A DNA stretch of 64,000 nucleotides from Phoma sp. XZ068. Taxonomy: Eukaryota; Ascomycota; Dothideomycetes; Pleosporales; Didymellaceae. Shown piece by piece: positions 12,622 through 22,838 of the stretch. The stretch is taken from contig RBKR01000017.1 of NCBI GenBank assembly GCA_004835665.1, forward strand, positions 806,001 through 870,000. The letters run 5' to 3'. The notes under the pieces are model-generated. The model was not told the DNA's origin. It saw only the letters and a list, made by a program, of their open reading frames with translations, and searched no databases. The translations under genes and the position numbers were made by a program. Every line of letters begins with the position of its first letter. The first letter of the stretch is position 1.

Positions 12622-14011
12622 ATGGGAGTCGGCGAAACCATCACCGTCATCAACAAGTCGGGGAAAGTCGTTAGCAGTGTGGGTGCACTTAGCCGATTAC
12701 ATACGAACGTACTAACGGACCCTCCAGAGCAAGCACCTCGTGAGCGTCTTCAAGGAGGCCCAAGCCGCCTACCGCGAGCGCAAGGCCGAGCTCAAGGCCG
12801 AGCGCGATGCCGCCGTGCGTGAGAAGAAAGCACTGAGTAAGGGTGTTGAGGCTCTGCGCATTGAAGACGATGTCCAGTCGCGCGCATCCTCCCGCAGGTC
12901 CTCTGCCTCCAAGGCCTCACACCGCAGCAAGTCCCACCACCACAAGTCACCACGCCCGGATGGCCGGCCAACATTAGAGCGCGGCTACACCGACAGCTTC
13001 TACGCAAACGACAGTCCCCGCAGCCGCCATCGCTTCGAGGATGATCTTGCGGGGAGTGCTCGCGATGGCCACATGAGGGAACTTGCTCGGCGGAACTCGG
13101 ACCAGGTCCCACGATCACCACGACAGACCAAGCGCTCCAACTCAGAACCGTACATCGACATGGATCTGGCTTATGGTGATATCCCGCCTCCGCTCCCTGA
13201 CAAGAAGTATGACGATGGCGAGCTGAAAGAGAAGGCCTCCAAGATTACCATGCTCCTGGACGAGGCCAACTGCCTGCAGCACTCTGCCACCGCCATGATC
13301 GAGAACCTACAAAAGAACCCCGACGCTCTCGCCGCGGTTTCCCTCACCCTGGCAGAAATCAGCGCCATCGTCAGCAAAATGGGCCCCGGCGTGCTGATGA
13401 CACTCAAAGGCAGCTTCCCCGCCGTCGCCGCCCTCCTCCTCAGCCCGCAATTCATGATTGCAGGCGGCGTCGCCGTCGGCGTCACCATCGTCGCACTAGG
13501 CGGCTACAAAATCATCAAACGCATCCAACAACAAAAAGACGATGACCTCGCCATGGGCGGCCCAGTTCAAATGCCCATGCCCATGGCCATGCCCGCCGAA
13601 CCCCGCGCCCTCGAAGAAGAACCCTACCAGCTCGACGAACTCGAGACCCGCGAACTCTCCCGCATCGACCTCTGGCGCCGCGGCATCGCCGACGTCGAAG
13701 CCCAAAGCTCCGGATGCAGCGTCGACGGCGAATTCATCACCCCCGGCGCAACACGCCAGCTTGTCGACGCGGGCGTGCTGGACGAAGACGATATCAAGTC
13801 CCGCCGCAGCGCGAAAATCAGAGATGACAAGAGTGAGCGACCTAAATCCCACCGCGCCCGCTCGGATGTGAGGTCTGAGCGTAGTGCGCATACGAGTAAG
13901 ACGAGTGAGTCGAGGCGCAGTAAGACTGTCAAGGAGGGCAGTAGTAGGCGCAAGGAGAAGGAGCCGTCGCTTATGAAGACGCTGTTTAGGAGTAAGACTG
14001 CGGCGTATTGA
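12622..14011 (+). CDS. Conserved fungal protein with one predicted membrane span, function unknown
   Basis: join(12622..12678, 12728..14011), 446 residues. A 57-nt first exon (MGVGETITVINKSGKVVSS) is followed by a 49-nt intron with a GTACTAAC branch site. The start is chosen because the spliced frame continues smoothly into a helical, charged segment (FKEAQAAYRERKAELKAER). Residues about 55-150 are Ser/Arg/His-rich and probably disordered. Residues about 165-245 are a conserved-looking helical block. A hydrophobic span follows at about 245-265 (MIAGGVAVGVTIVALGG). The C-terminus is again basic and Ser-rich. I recall similar proteins in other Pezizomycotina annotated only as hypothetical. No catalytic motif is visible. 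A scaffold or membrane-contact role would be a guess. Confidence 0.8.
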
Positions 14012-14833
14012 TCGTACATGTTGATGAAGTTGGCGTTGATGGTCTGACGACGCTGATGGACTGATGACGTGAGCGTTGACAAGTACTGATGATGAACGAA
14101 CACACCCCTATCCATCCTCTTTTTCTTTTTCTTTTTTTTTCCTAGCGTTCTTTGTTTTGGTTGCTGTCTTTGTCTCCATCTTCATATACCATAGACGCCG
14201 GAGCCATCCAGCCGCTATTTATTTTCGCTTTCGCCTTCCGCATTGCATTGCATTCGCATTACGCCGCATTACGCACGCATTACATTACATCTTTCTTTGG
14301 GTTTTGGGTCTTGCACCAGGCGTTGGAAGGCGTTAGGGGGGAGGGGGTTAGCGAAATGTTGCTTTGTGGACGATTGTATACGTATTTCAACATAACATAA
14401 GATAACAATATCTCTGAATGGATAAGTGGGATATCTGCTTATCTTTCTATTCGTCTGTTTATTGGGTGTGGTACTCGTGAAGAGGATGCTATTCGAGTGA
14501 TGGAGGACTTGATGTGTACACAGCGATTGACTTAGCGCTGGGAATAGCGAGATCGTGTTGGTCTGTCTTGCCTTTGGTTGTTGGATTGTAGAGTGGTTCT
14601 CGTAATTGATTTGCAGAGTGAGGACAAAGACATGTGTAGGAAGAAAGGTATTGGATTAAACTGCATGTACGGTTCCGCTGATATCGCCGCACCATGGCTC
14701 TCTTACTATAGCGAAGAATGCAGACACACAATCTCATTCAAGTGAATATGAGTGTAAAAGTCGTTCCTGCGGCTGTATGGTAGTATAGTTTGGTGGAGTT
14801 TTAGGTTCAGCGTTTAGTGTCTATGCAGCTTAA
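14012..14833. other. Intergenic region with simple repeats
   Basis: It contains a T/C-rich tract at about 14108-14143 and a GCATT/GCATTAC-type short repeat at about 14235-14290, probably in the 3' UTR of the upstream gene. Nothing else was recognised. Confidence 0.5.
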
Positions 14834-16515
14834 TTATATGAACATCTCGATAAAACTCACATCCCGAATAAGCAGTGGTCTAATTGTCCATATGGTGTGC
14901 TTTGCTTGAAGCGCGGATTCTACCTCAAGTGACGTTAGTCTTACTGTGTACACGTTGAATGGCAGCGCTTGAGGGAGGTCATTGAGATTGTTCAAGATCA
15001 CAGTGTGGACCTGTAAGGAGGCATCACCACCACAATGGCAGGCCGGTTTGATCAGCGCCGTAGCCATCGACCCCTCAGTGCAGCAGCCTGTTTAAAAGAA
15101 ATCACATTCAGCCACGCATTTATCCATTCTCACTGAAACAGCATATTCAGACAGATCCACAACACCAATTCCTTCGCCCAAGTGAAACAGCCGCGTCTGT
15201 GCTCGCGCCCAAGCCATTTCCTCGGACCCAAAGGGACAAACTCTCCGGATAGCCGCGTTTCCAGTCGTCACCTTGTAAAACCGCAATCTTCAAGATATAT
15301 TGTCTGCTGCGGATTCTGCAATTCCCAACACCATCCGTGACTCCCCGGCGGACCAATTTTCATATGCTCTTTTATATACTTTGGCAAATCATCATTGCTG
15401 CCCCGCATATTCTTGAATGCTCTAACCACTGTCGAGCATCCTATATAGACCGCACAGAGAACCTTGATCAGCATGGGCTTGAGTCGTGTAATTTCGGCAT
15501 CGGTGAGCGGTGTAATCGGCGGAGTATTGAAAAGATCCATTGCAAACGTTGCCTCGCTCTCGGAAAATGATTTGATCTCGTGAGCCACCTTGACGTGAAA
15601 TCCTTGATCATCCTTTAAGTGGATGAAGACTCCGCTCTCAGTCAAACTGTTAATCATTTCTGCCACCGCTTCGGCAACTATTGTCACATTCTCGCATGGA
15701 AATGCTGGATAGATCTTACTGTTTACCACATCAAGCAGCCTTCGTACAGGTCTGTCTGCGAACAATTTCGAGCGTGGTGCTGCCGCTAATGGCAAGTCAC
15801 TCGATATTGCAAGACCAATGAGCCATCCTGCGCGGTAAACATCGCTGTAGGTTCTAATGGGGCTGGGTACCTTGCGGCCGGCAGGTGATCCCAAGAGGGT
15901 CATGGAATGTCGGTACCAAGGTGGGTAGCCGGAAGTTATGCCATTGACATCTTCTTTGGTGAGGCTGATCCTCATAGAGCCTTCGATATGCGCTACTATG
16001 ATTTTCTCCGAGTCTACGGATTTGAGGGTGCGAATGAGAACTTTGGTAGTGCCATCGCGGTGGCCATCTGGGCCCCATTCGATGGCTGCGGTATCGAATT
16101 CTGTAGTTTCTGTAGTACCATGGCTACACAGGATGAAGGCTTTAATTGTCTGTGCATCGGTCCTAATGTACCTCTTATTGGGCGGCAAGATGGTTGGTTG
16201 CGGCGCCTTTGAAAGCCCCCTGCTTCTTTGCATGAGTCGTAGCCATGATCTTGAGAATGTCGTTATCAGCTGCTTTTCCCAGCAACGCGCCGACTTTGCT
16301 TGATGCATCGATCCTGTATACTGCGAGTGGTAGCAAAAGCCAGCACAGTCGTGCATCGCTTCTCCGGGCCGAATGTCGTCCCAGCCGAAACATTCGCACT
16401 CCTTAGGACGATGATGCCATGTCATGAGGCCCCGATAGCCAGCTGGTATGATAAAGATGGCAGCTGCAGCGGCCACCACACCAGCAATTGCACTAATGGA
16501 ATCCCAATTGGTCAT
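14834..16515 (-). pseudogene. Uncharacterised membrane-protein gene with broken 3' frame
   Basis: Reading begins at 16515 (MTNWDSISAIAGV; an in-frame ATG 75 nt upstream at 16590 is possible). It stays open for 415 codons to a TGA at 15268. The N-terminus has a hydrophobic span (about residues 8-28, IAGVVAAAAAIFIIPAG), then a Cys/Trp-rich stretch (ECECFGWDD, HDCAGFCYHS), and a second hydrophobic patch around 230. No known family was recognised. At about 15290 a different minus frame opens and reads protein-like text for 64 codons to a TAA at 15092-15094. After that single stop the same frame runs open to 14834. This fits a gene disrupted by one frameshift and one nonsense change. The alternative is an undetected intron: a 46-nt GTGAGA...AAACAG candidate covers the TAA but not the frame change. 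The intact 415-codon part could still be expressed. Confidence 0.5.
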
Positions 16516-17447
16516 GGCGAAATCCTTTGAGACCGATATGATGAGAGGATTAGATTTCCAGTATTTTAGACAAGACAAATCGTGAGCCAAATTCCTTGAG
16601 GGAGAAACTTGCGCTCAAGGATTCAAAGGATCAATGTGTGAAGCTTATGATGTAGGGTTATTGCGTGAGAAGGCTAGGACCGGTGAACGGAGTTGGCATA
16701 ATTGCTTTGTGCAGCTGAAACCACAGCCACTCGGCTGTGCTGATGTGAGTGTGAACTCCTCATTGGCTACAATGTATCACGGCCATCTTTGCTGGGGATA
16801 CTAGCACTTGACTGGCTTTATCCATGATGATCAGTGGTGGTGAGGGCATGAAGGAAAGCGAGCCGCAACCTCCAGATGACCAGACAGCGCGGGTGGCGCA
16901 CGCACCGCTAACAGCACAAACAACACATTCCGGAACCCACGCCATGCGCCACAGTTATTGTTGAGTGCTTCTGAAATAGGCATAGTGTTGCGATCACAAC
17001 GATCCATATCGTATAATGTCAGCATCTCGATATGGCTAGAGCATCTCGTCAAGTCCGGAGGCTTTCAACGGTCTTCTTCTCTCCCCGGCGCTCCCGACAT
17101 CCGCACTCGCGAGGTCAATAGATTTCTAACTGGAAGAGAAAAGTCCCTTATACTTGCCTTGTAGCCCTCCAAAACTTTGACAGAATCATAATCATTACCA
17201 TTAAACAGGGGTCACAGCTGAAGCGGGATAAATAGCGCTAAGGAAACCATCGACAACGTGGCCAACATTGCAGACATCTACGTCGGAGATTAGTCTTGTA
17301 AGAGAATGATAGCTATAGATTCGTAATGCACTACCTGTAGCTGAACACACTTACAAAATGGAAAGATCCGAACCACTAAAGTGTCACGCCACGGGGTACG
17401 TCTCGCGACTCAGGGATGGACATTAGTTGTAGAAAAGCGAAAGTAGA

Positions 17448-17520
17448 AAATGAGAGCGAGATACACTGTGTATCTCAAAGCGCACGCGGTAGTAAACCCA
17501 ACTGTTTCGCACAATACAGA
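17448..17520 (+). repeat. Diverged direct repeat, copy A
   Basis: This matches copy B (17690-17762) at roughly 70% by eye over about 60 bases. Shared words include GAGATAC/AAGATAC, CTGTG, TCAAAG and TAGTA. Weaker similarity continues to about 17575, including a shared AATTTATT/GATTTATA end. Confidence 0.55.
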
Positions 17521-17689
17521 AGCAAACAGAAGAGACTGACGTGCGGCAGACGAAGGCAGACAATTTATTCCTTCAACGCCCTTGAGACATATCTACAATG
17601 CAGCATACGTAGGCATGTCTTTGTGAGTTAACGGAGTCACAATGGCGCTTGTTTAATAGTGCCTTGTGCATGGTGCAGTGAGGAGGTAG

Positions 17690-17762
17690 AACTGAGAATA
17701 AGATACGCTGTGCATTTCAAAGGGCGCGTAGTAGCAAAATCAACAGTTTTACACGGTGTGTA
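17690..17762 (+). repeat. Diverged direct repeat, copy B
   Basis: Second copy of the unit at 17448, about 240 bp downstream in the same orientation. Many differences are C/T and A/G transitions. Similarity weakly extends toward 17825. Confidence 0.55.
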
Positions 17763-18966
17763 GGAGCACGACAGAGGCGCAGGAGATAGGGGTTCATGAT
17801 GACGATCTGTGGCAAACGATTTATAATGCTGCTGCGAATTTGCAAGATAGCGAGCTGGGACTAGGATGAAGATGAAGCTGAGGGGACTGTGTGGATGGAG
17901 ATAGAATAGAAAGTATTATTTTACTTCTGATTGAGAATATGGAGTTCAGTGTAGAGAGTGTAGGGCGTGATGTTGCTTTTGAACTGCATATCGAGTCAAA
18001 ACTATTCCCAAAAATAAACTCACGACGACAACTATAATGCCTTCCTGCCGTATACGCATAATTTCCCGTTGAAGCTGCCAAATCCACAAATCCAAATCGA
18101 GAACCTTCGTGCACGTCTCCATCCATCACCATAGCTCCTGCGCCGCAATTGTCGTGCACTTGCCTTACAGTTTCCCGTTTGTTCGAACTCCTGCTCCTCC
18201 CTCCTGATAAAAAGCTTGCCATGTCCACCAAACAGACTGTATCACGGGAAATCATCACAAGAGGACGCTAGGTTGCTTGCTACAAGTATATGGTACGATC
18301 ATGAGCTTCTCGCAATTACAGTCACGGACGTATATAGTATCTACGTCCAACTCCTGACTGCATCATCCTCATCCTCATCTACCTCTTCTAACAAAGTGTC
18401 CATGCGGTAGAAAGGACTGTGTTTTCGACATCCGGATACTGCTATTCCACAGTGCAAGCATTCTACAACGCACCCCTTCCAAAGCATTGTAGCAAGTCGA
18501 AATGGATGTGCCTTTGGTCTGCCAAGGCACTGTGCTGCACCGCACTGTTTGCTCTTCCTTCACTCCTGACCAGGATTTGCCAGGACAAGGCAACACAGGT
18601 GGGCGTTCATTGTCCTTCACCTTCGCTCTGCGATTTATATAACGGTTTTTCCTGGGCTTCCTTTTTAGATATACAAACAACAACGATCTCAACTCGAGTC
18701 TACCTTGATTGCAACTGCACTGCCTGCTGAGATCCGACACCATATACGCTGCCAAAGCCTTATCGAAACTAGGTTTAGCCTCTTCTATCTACTGTAAGTA
18801 ACTAGTGTATCTGTGGTGAAGGAGTGGAACTGACCTGTTAGCAGCATATCGACTAATACCTAGTCTTTCTGTTGCACCCTTGAATATACTCTATTTTATA
18901 CCTTGGTGAGTACAACGCTGTACCTGTCTAACAGTGACTGAGTTGAACCCATCTAGAAACAGCAAC

Positions 18967-20511
18967 ATGACTTCCTGGGCAAACGTTGCTAGCTTGAGCG
19001 GACCGACGCCTGAGCAGAGGCTGGGCGCGCTGAAGGATGCGTACCAGAAGCTGACACCGCTGAATGTGCTTCGCGAAGCACTGGGTTACTTCGGCGAGGG
19101 CCCCTCAAGCGGCACGCCGGCCATCGGTGCTCCTCTTGTCAAGCACATGATCGTCATCTCTGTGGATACGGAATCACATACGTTGAACACAGATCACATG
19201 ACAGAGTTTGGCATGGCGTACATATCTCGCAAGGAGGCCTGCGCCGTAGGGCCCCCCGGCTTTCACGGTGAAAAACTTCACAAGGCGCTGAAGTTCCTCC
19301 ACTTCAGAATCGCTGAACACGCGCATCTGAAGGACAATCGCACCGACTCGCTTGGCCCGCTCGGAAACCGCTTCGGTCACACGCGATTCACCACGTTTCG
19401 CGAGCTGCGTGTCATCCTGGAGCACCTCTTCTGCCAGGAGATCGAAACCGACGAGCCCGAGCTGAAGGGCTGCAAGGCGCCGATTGTCCTTGTTGGACAC
19501 GCGTTGAAGCATGACGTCGAGAACGCGAAGAAGGAGGGCTTGAACTACGAGTTCTCCGAAAACTCCACGATCGTGGCCAGGCTTGACACCCAAGCTCTGG
19601 CGCGCGAGGTCAAGGTCTGGGTCCCACAACAGGGTATGTTGAGCAACGAGATCGGTCTGCGGACGTTGACTAATAACCTTGGGTTTCAACACCTAGAGCC
19701 CCACACCGCCTGCAACGATGCTTCCCGGACGCTCATGTCCGCCATCCACATGATCCTGCCAACCAGACTCTTGCAGTCGGACAACCTCACGATGCAGGCC
19801 GTCGCCGATGAGGTTGAAGCTCTGAGCAAGACCAGCTCGCCAGCTCCATACGGCACGGAGCAGTGTTGCACCAGGTGTGGTTGGCGCGACCACTCGGTGG
19901 AGAACTGCACGGCGGATGTCACTTGCGCCGCCTGCGATAGGTTCGACACTGGCCTCAACCGAGACCAGAACATCCACAGCCACATCGAGACATACTGTCC
20001 ACATGTGGTCACCTTCAAGGCCTGGGCTCGTCGTTTCCGAGATGCAAACCGGAAGTACAACTTGCACCGAAAGCCGTTCTCTGCCGAGCTACTGCAAGGC
20101 CCTGGTCCGGAAGCTCACCCCTGGTCGACCTGGCCGCGAAACGTTGGGTGGCCACTGAGGGAGTTGTCAGACGTGCTGGTTGGCATGAACATGGAGAGCA
20201 ACAACCCTAATCTCCGCAAGCCTGCGGACTTTGCACAAAATATGCAGGCAGCGCTGGGTGGCCTCCCTGTTCCACGGAACGGCAACTGGATCATGGTGGG
20301 TTCTGCTCCCCCTCCAGCGACCATCAACCAACAGGCTGCAGCTCCTGCCGCTACCCACCAGGTCACGATGTCTGACCGGCCAGGACGTGGCAGGGGCGAG
20401 CATGGTCGAGGCAGCATCCGTGGTGGCTTTCAAGGTGGTGGTTCAAACTGGCGTGGCGGCGGTGGAGGTGCAGCAGCTGGTGCTCCCACGGGAAACCCTT
20501 GGGGGTGGTAG
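18967..20511 (+). CDS. DEDDh-type 3'-5' exonuclease-like protein (Gfd2/YDR514C-like) with RGG tail
   Basis: Single exon, 514 residues. The ATG at 18967 (MTSWANVAS) is the first start in frame. The core at about 60-260 has the RNase H-like nuclease pattern: ExoI Asp67-x-Glu69 in VISVDTES, ExoII Asp183 in HALKHDVE, and ExoIII His246...Asp251 in HTACNDAS. This is the DEDDh arrangement, so activity is plausible. The fold resembles the fungal Gfd2/YDR514C-like domain. A Cys/His cluster follows at about 300-340 (CCTRCGW, CTADVTCAACDRF), which looks like a zinc knuckle. The last 60 residues are rich in Gly/Arg (RGRGEHGRGSIRGG, NWRGGGGG), typical of RNA-binding RGG boxes. Together these suggest a nuclease acting on RNA or RNP, which is inference. 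Substrate and localisation cannot be told from the sequence. Confidence 0.8.
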   Translation: MTSWANVASLSGPTPEQRLGALKDAYQKLTPLNVLREALGYFGEGPSSGTPAIGAPLVKHMIVISVDTESHTLNTDHMTEFGMAYISRKEACAVGPPGFHGEKLHKALKFLHFRIAEHAHLKDNRTDSLGPLGNRFGHTRFTTFRELRVILEHLFCQEIETDEPELKGCKAPIVLVGHALKHDVENAKKEGLNYEFSENSTIVARLDTQALAREVKVWVPQQGMLSNEIGLRTLTNNLGFQHLEPHTACNDASRTLMSAIHMILPTRLLQSDNLTMQAVADEVEALSKTSSPAPYGTEQCCTRCGWRDHSVENCTADVTCAACDRFDTGLNRDQNIHSHIETYCPHVVTFKAWARRFRDANRKYNLHRKPFSAELLQGPGPEAHPWSTWPRNVGWPLRELSDVLVGMNMESNNPNLRKPADFAQNMQAALGGLPVPRNGNWIMVGSAPPPATINQQAAAPAATHQVTMSDRPGRGRGEHGRGSIRGGFQGGGSNWRGGGGGAAAGAPTGNPWGW

Positions 20512-21105
20512 ACAATGACATGTCCTGGCGGAAGTGGCGCGGTAGTGCACAATTCTTCTTTTGACTACTCAGCATCAGCGATAGGCGTTCAGGCGGTGTT
20601 AGACTTTGATAGATGTAGCCATCAAACCAATTCTTCAGCTTCCTTCTTGCGTAGCAAATCAACACAACCTCGTTATAGTAATCCACTGGGTCTTGCAACT
20701 TGCTCTAGTTTCATGTGACTGCGCCCAAGTCTCCATGTCTGGAGCAATATGACCTCGCACAAGTGCGTGGAGCATCCCTGCAGGTAGCCAACTGGTTAGA
20801 TTGCTGACGTTGGCGGTCAAGCAGCGTCGACAGACTTTGCGAAATCGGAAGATTGCGTATAGATTGCCAATGTGCACACTGTGGAGTGCAATTGACGTTT
20901 CTGTGAGCACGATGGAGGTCGCGGATGCTGAGGCCAATGGTTGTTGTCGAAACCCCACGTAGGCCGATGTCGTGATCGGGCACCTCACCACATTTGTAAG
21001 CCTCGGTTGATATGTCAACACCAAGTACCGCCGCTGGTATAAGAGGGAACGCAGTCGTCAGGAAGCAACTGTATACCTTCCAGACCAGTTGAACTGATAG
21101 CCGCA
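20512..21105. other. Intergenic region
   Basis: It follows the nuclease-like gene and precedes the flavin monooxygenase start. Overlapping minus-strand ORFs show no recognisable domain. Confidence 0.5.
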
Positions 21106-22437
21106 ATGTCGTCCCAAAAGCAGCTCCACCTCACGGCGTTCATGCGCCCCGTTTCCCTCCATACGGGCGCATGGCGGTACCCCGGAGCTTACCCTGATGC
21201 AAACTTCAACCTCAAGCATCTGAAATCGTTCATCCAAGAGTTGGAGCGGGCGAAGTTCGATGCTTTCTTCATGGCCGACCACCTCGCGGTCCTCAATTTG
21301 CCCGATGAAGCACTCCGCCGCAGCCACACCGTCACTTCGTTTGAGCCGTTCACACTCCTCTCTGCGCTCTCACAAGTCACCGATAGAATCGGGCTTGCAG
21401 CAACAGCGACAACGACGTATGATGAGCCTTACCATGTGGCCAGAAGGTTCGCAAGTCTGGATCATTTGAGCGAGGGTAGGTCAGCCTGGAACATCGTCAC
21501 TACCGGAAATCCGGAGACCTCCAAGAACTTCGGACTAGACGAACATGTCCAGCACGCAGACCGTTACAAGCGGGCACGTGAGTTCTATGATGTCGTCACC
21601 GGATTGTGGGATTCTTTCGCCGATGACGCCTTTGTGCGGGACCAGGAGAGCGGACTGTACTTTGATCCGAGTAAGATGCACGTCCTCAACCATGCTGGTG
21701 ATGACTTGAAAGTTCGTGGGCCTCTGAACATTGCGCGCCCGGTGCAGGGCTGGCCGGTTATTGTGCAGGCTGGGCAGAGCGAACCCGGGAGACAGCTGGC
21801 GGCGGAGACGGCGGAGGTGGTGTTCTGTTCGCCAAAAGACATCGATGCTTCGAAAGCATTGTATGCAGACATCAAGGGGAGAACAAAAGCCGCAGGCAGG
21901 AACCCGGAGCACTTGAAGCTCCTGCCGGCCGCTTTGATCGTTGTTGGTGAGACTCAAGAGGATGCGCAGCAGAAGAGGCTCAAGCTGGATAGCCTGGCGC
22001 ATTCAGATAGTTCTGTGGCGAGCTTGAGTGTTGCGCTGGGGGCGGATGTGTCGAAGTACGATCTTGATGGGTTCTTGCCGAAGGATCTGCCCGAGACGAA
22101 TGCAAGTCATACGAGTCGAGCTGCCGTGTTGGCTCTTGCAGAGAACGAAGGATTGACTATTCGACAACTCGCAAATCGATATGGCGGGTTTGCAGGTCTT
22201 GCATTTGTTGGTACGCCAGAATCCATTGCTGATGACTTTGAGGTTTGGCTGCGAGAGGAGGCGGCGGATGGGTTCACTGTGTGCTTTCCTTTCTTACCTG
22301 AAGGGCTGAATAATGTTACACAGAAGCTGATCCCGGAACTGCAGCGGAGGGGATTGTTCAGGAAGGACTATGAGGGAACGACATTGAGGGAACATCTGGG
22401 TCTGCCGAGACCGCGCAATCAGTTCTTCAAGGATTGA
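21106..22437 (+). CDS. FMN-dependent two-component monooxygenase, NtaA/SnaA/DszA (nitrilotriacetate monooxygenase A) family
   Basis: Single uninterrupted exon, 443 residues, close to the usual 430-460 for this luciferase-like subfamily. Features in order are an N-terminal barrel strand with HTGAWRYPGA, FDAFFMADHLAVL, a segment VTSFEPFTLLSAL, FASLDHLSEGRSAWNIVTT (a strong family signature), HVQHADRYKRAREF, and VIVQAGQSEPGRQLAAE. Members use FMNH2 from a separate flavin reductase to oxygenate small substrates (aminopolycarboxylates, sulfur compounds, alkanes). Substrate cannot be predicted. The protein lacks an obvious targeting signal, so it is probably cytosolic. The family is mostly bacterial and the absence of introns fits old horizontal transfer, but many fungi carry such genes. 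It may work with the split-barrel FMN protein at 27554. Confidence 0.92.
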   Translation: MSSQKQLHLTAFMRPVSLHTGAWRYPGAYPDANFNLKHLKSFIQELERAKFDAFFMADHLAVLNLPDEALRRSHTVTSFEPFTLLSALSQVTDRIGLAATATTTYDEPYHVARRFASLDHLSEGRSAWNIVTTGNPETSKNFGLDEHVQHADRYKRAREFYDVVTGLWDSFADDAFVRDQESGLYFDPSKMHVLNHAGDDLKVRGPLNIARPVQGWPVIVQAGQSEPGRQLAAETAEVVFCSPKDIDASKALYADIKGRTKAAGRNPEHLKLLPAALIVVGETQEDAQQKRLKLDSLAHSDSSVASLSVALGADVSKYDLDGFLPKDLPETNASHTSRAAVLALAENEGLTIRQLANRYGGFAGLAFVGTPESIADDFEVWLREEAADGFTVCFPFLPEGLNNVTQKLIPELQRRGLFRKDYEGTTLREHLGLPRPRNQFFKD

Positions 22438-22838
22438 ATTATAGTACATTAGGAACGTGACGTTAGAGAGCATTGCTGGGCGTTCAAGCGATGTAGCAGA
22501 CAACACTATACATGAGAATCACGGCTTCAGTAGGCTGATCAGTCCATCCCCTGCCAAGAGCAAGGAGAAGACGTTTGAAGCTCGACGCAGGTGGTGATGT
22601 TGGCAGGCGCTAGCTTAGTCATGGCTAAGCCTCGCGGAAGGCGCGGTGGGGACCGCGTCATTGGCATTGGCATCCTGGCGCAATCACGCGCTGGTGTCCA
22701 ACCTGCCATGCTGCTCTTTGGACACAACCTCTCTTTATCCATGAGTCTGCCTTTTGCCTGCGACTGCGGCTGAAGCTTCAGTTTCGTGCGTTCAGCGTTG
22801 CATAGATTACTGCGCAGATTGCGCCTCACACCACCGTC
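22438..22838. other. Short intergenic region
   Basis: About 400 bp between two plus-strand genes. No ORF of note. Confidence 0.5.

Larger units (their letters stand above)
16516..18966. other. Region without convincing genes, about 2.4 kb
   Basis: Short ORFs on both strands (such as 17821-18258 minus and 18375-18755 minus) lack domain features. The notable content is a diverged direct repeat at 17448/17690. The last few hundred bases probably act as promoter for the nuclease-like gene. Confidence 0.5.

Noticed and set aside
15147..15356. Third frame (ILKIAVLQGDD) near the broken membrane-protein gene
   Set aside because: Trp/Gly/Arg-rich and short; the neighbouring frame gives more protein-like text.
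17821..18258. 145-codon minus-strand ORF
   Set aside because: The C-terminal half is Ser/Pro low complexity and overlaps the diverged repeat; no family recognised.
19174..20433. Several minus-strand ORFs antisense to the nuclease-like gene
   Set aside because: Shadows of a long coding exon; the plus strand has the DEDDh motifs.
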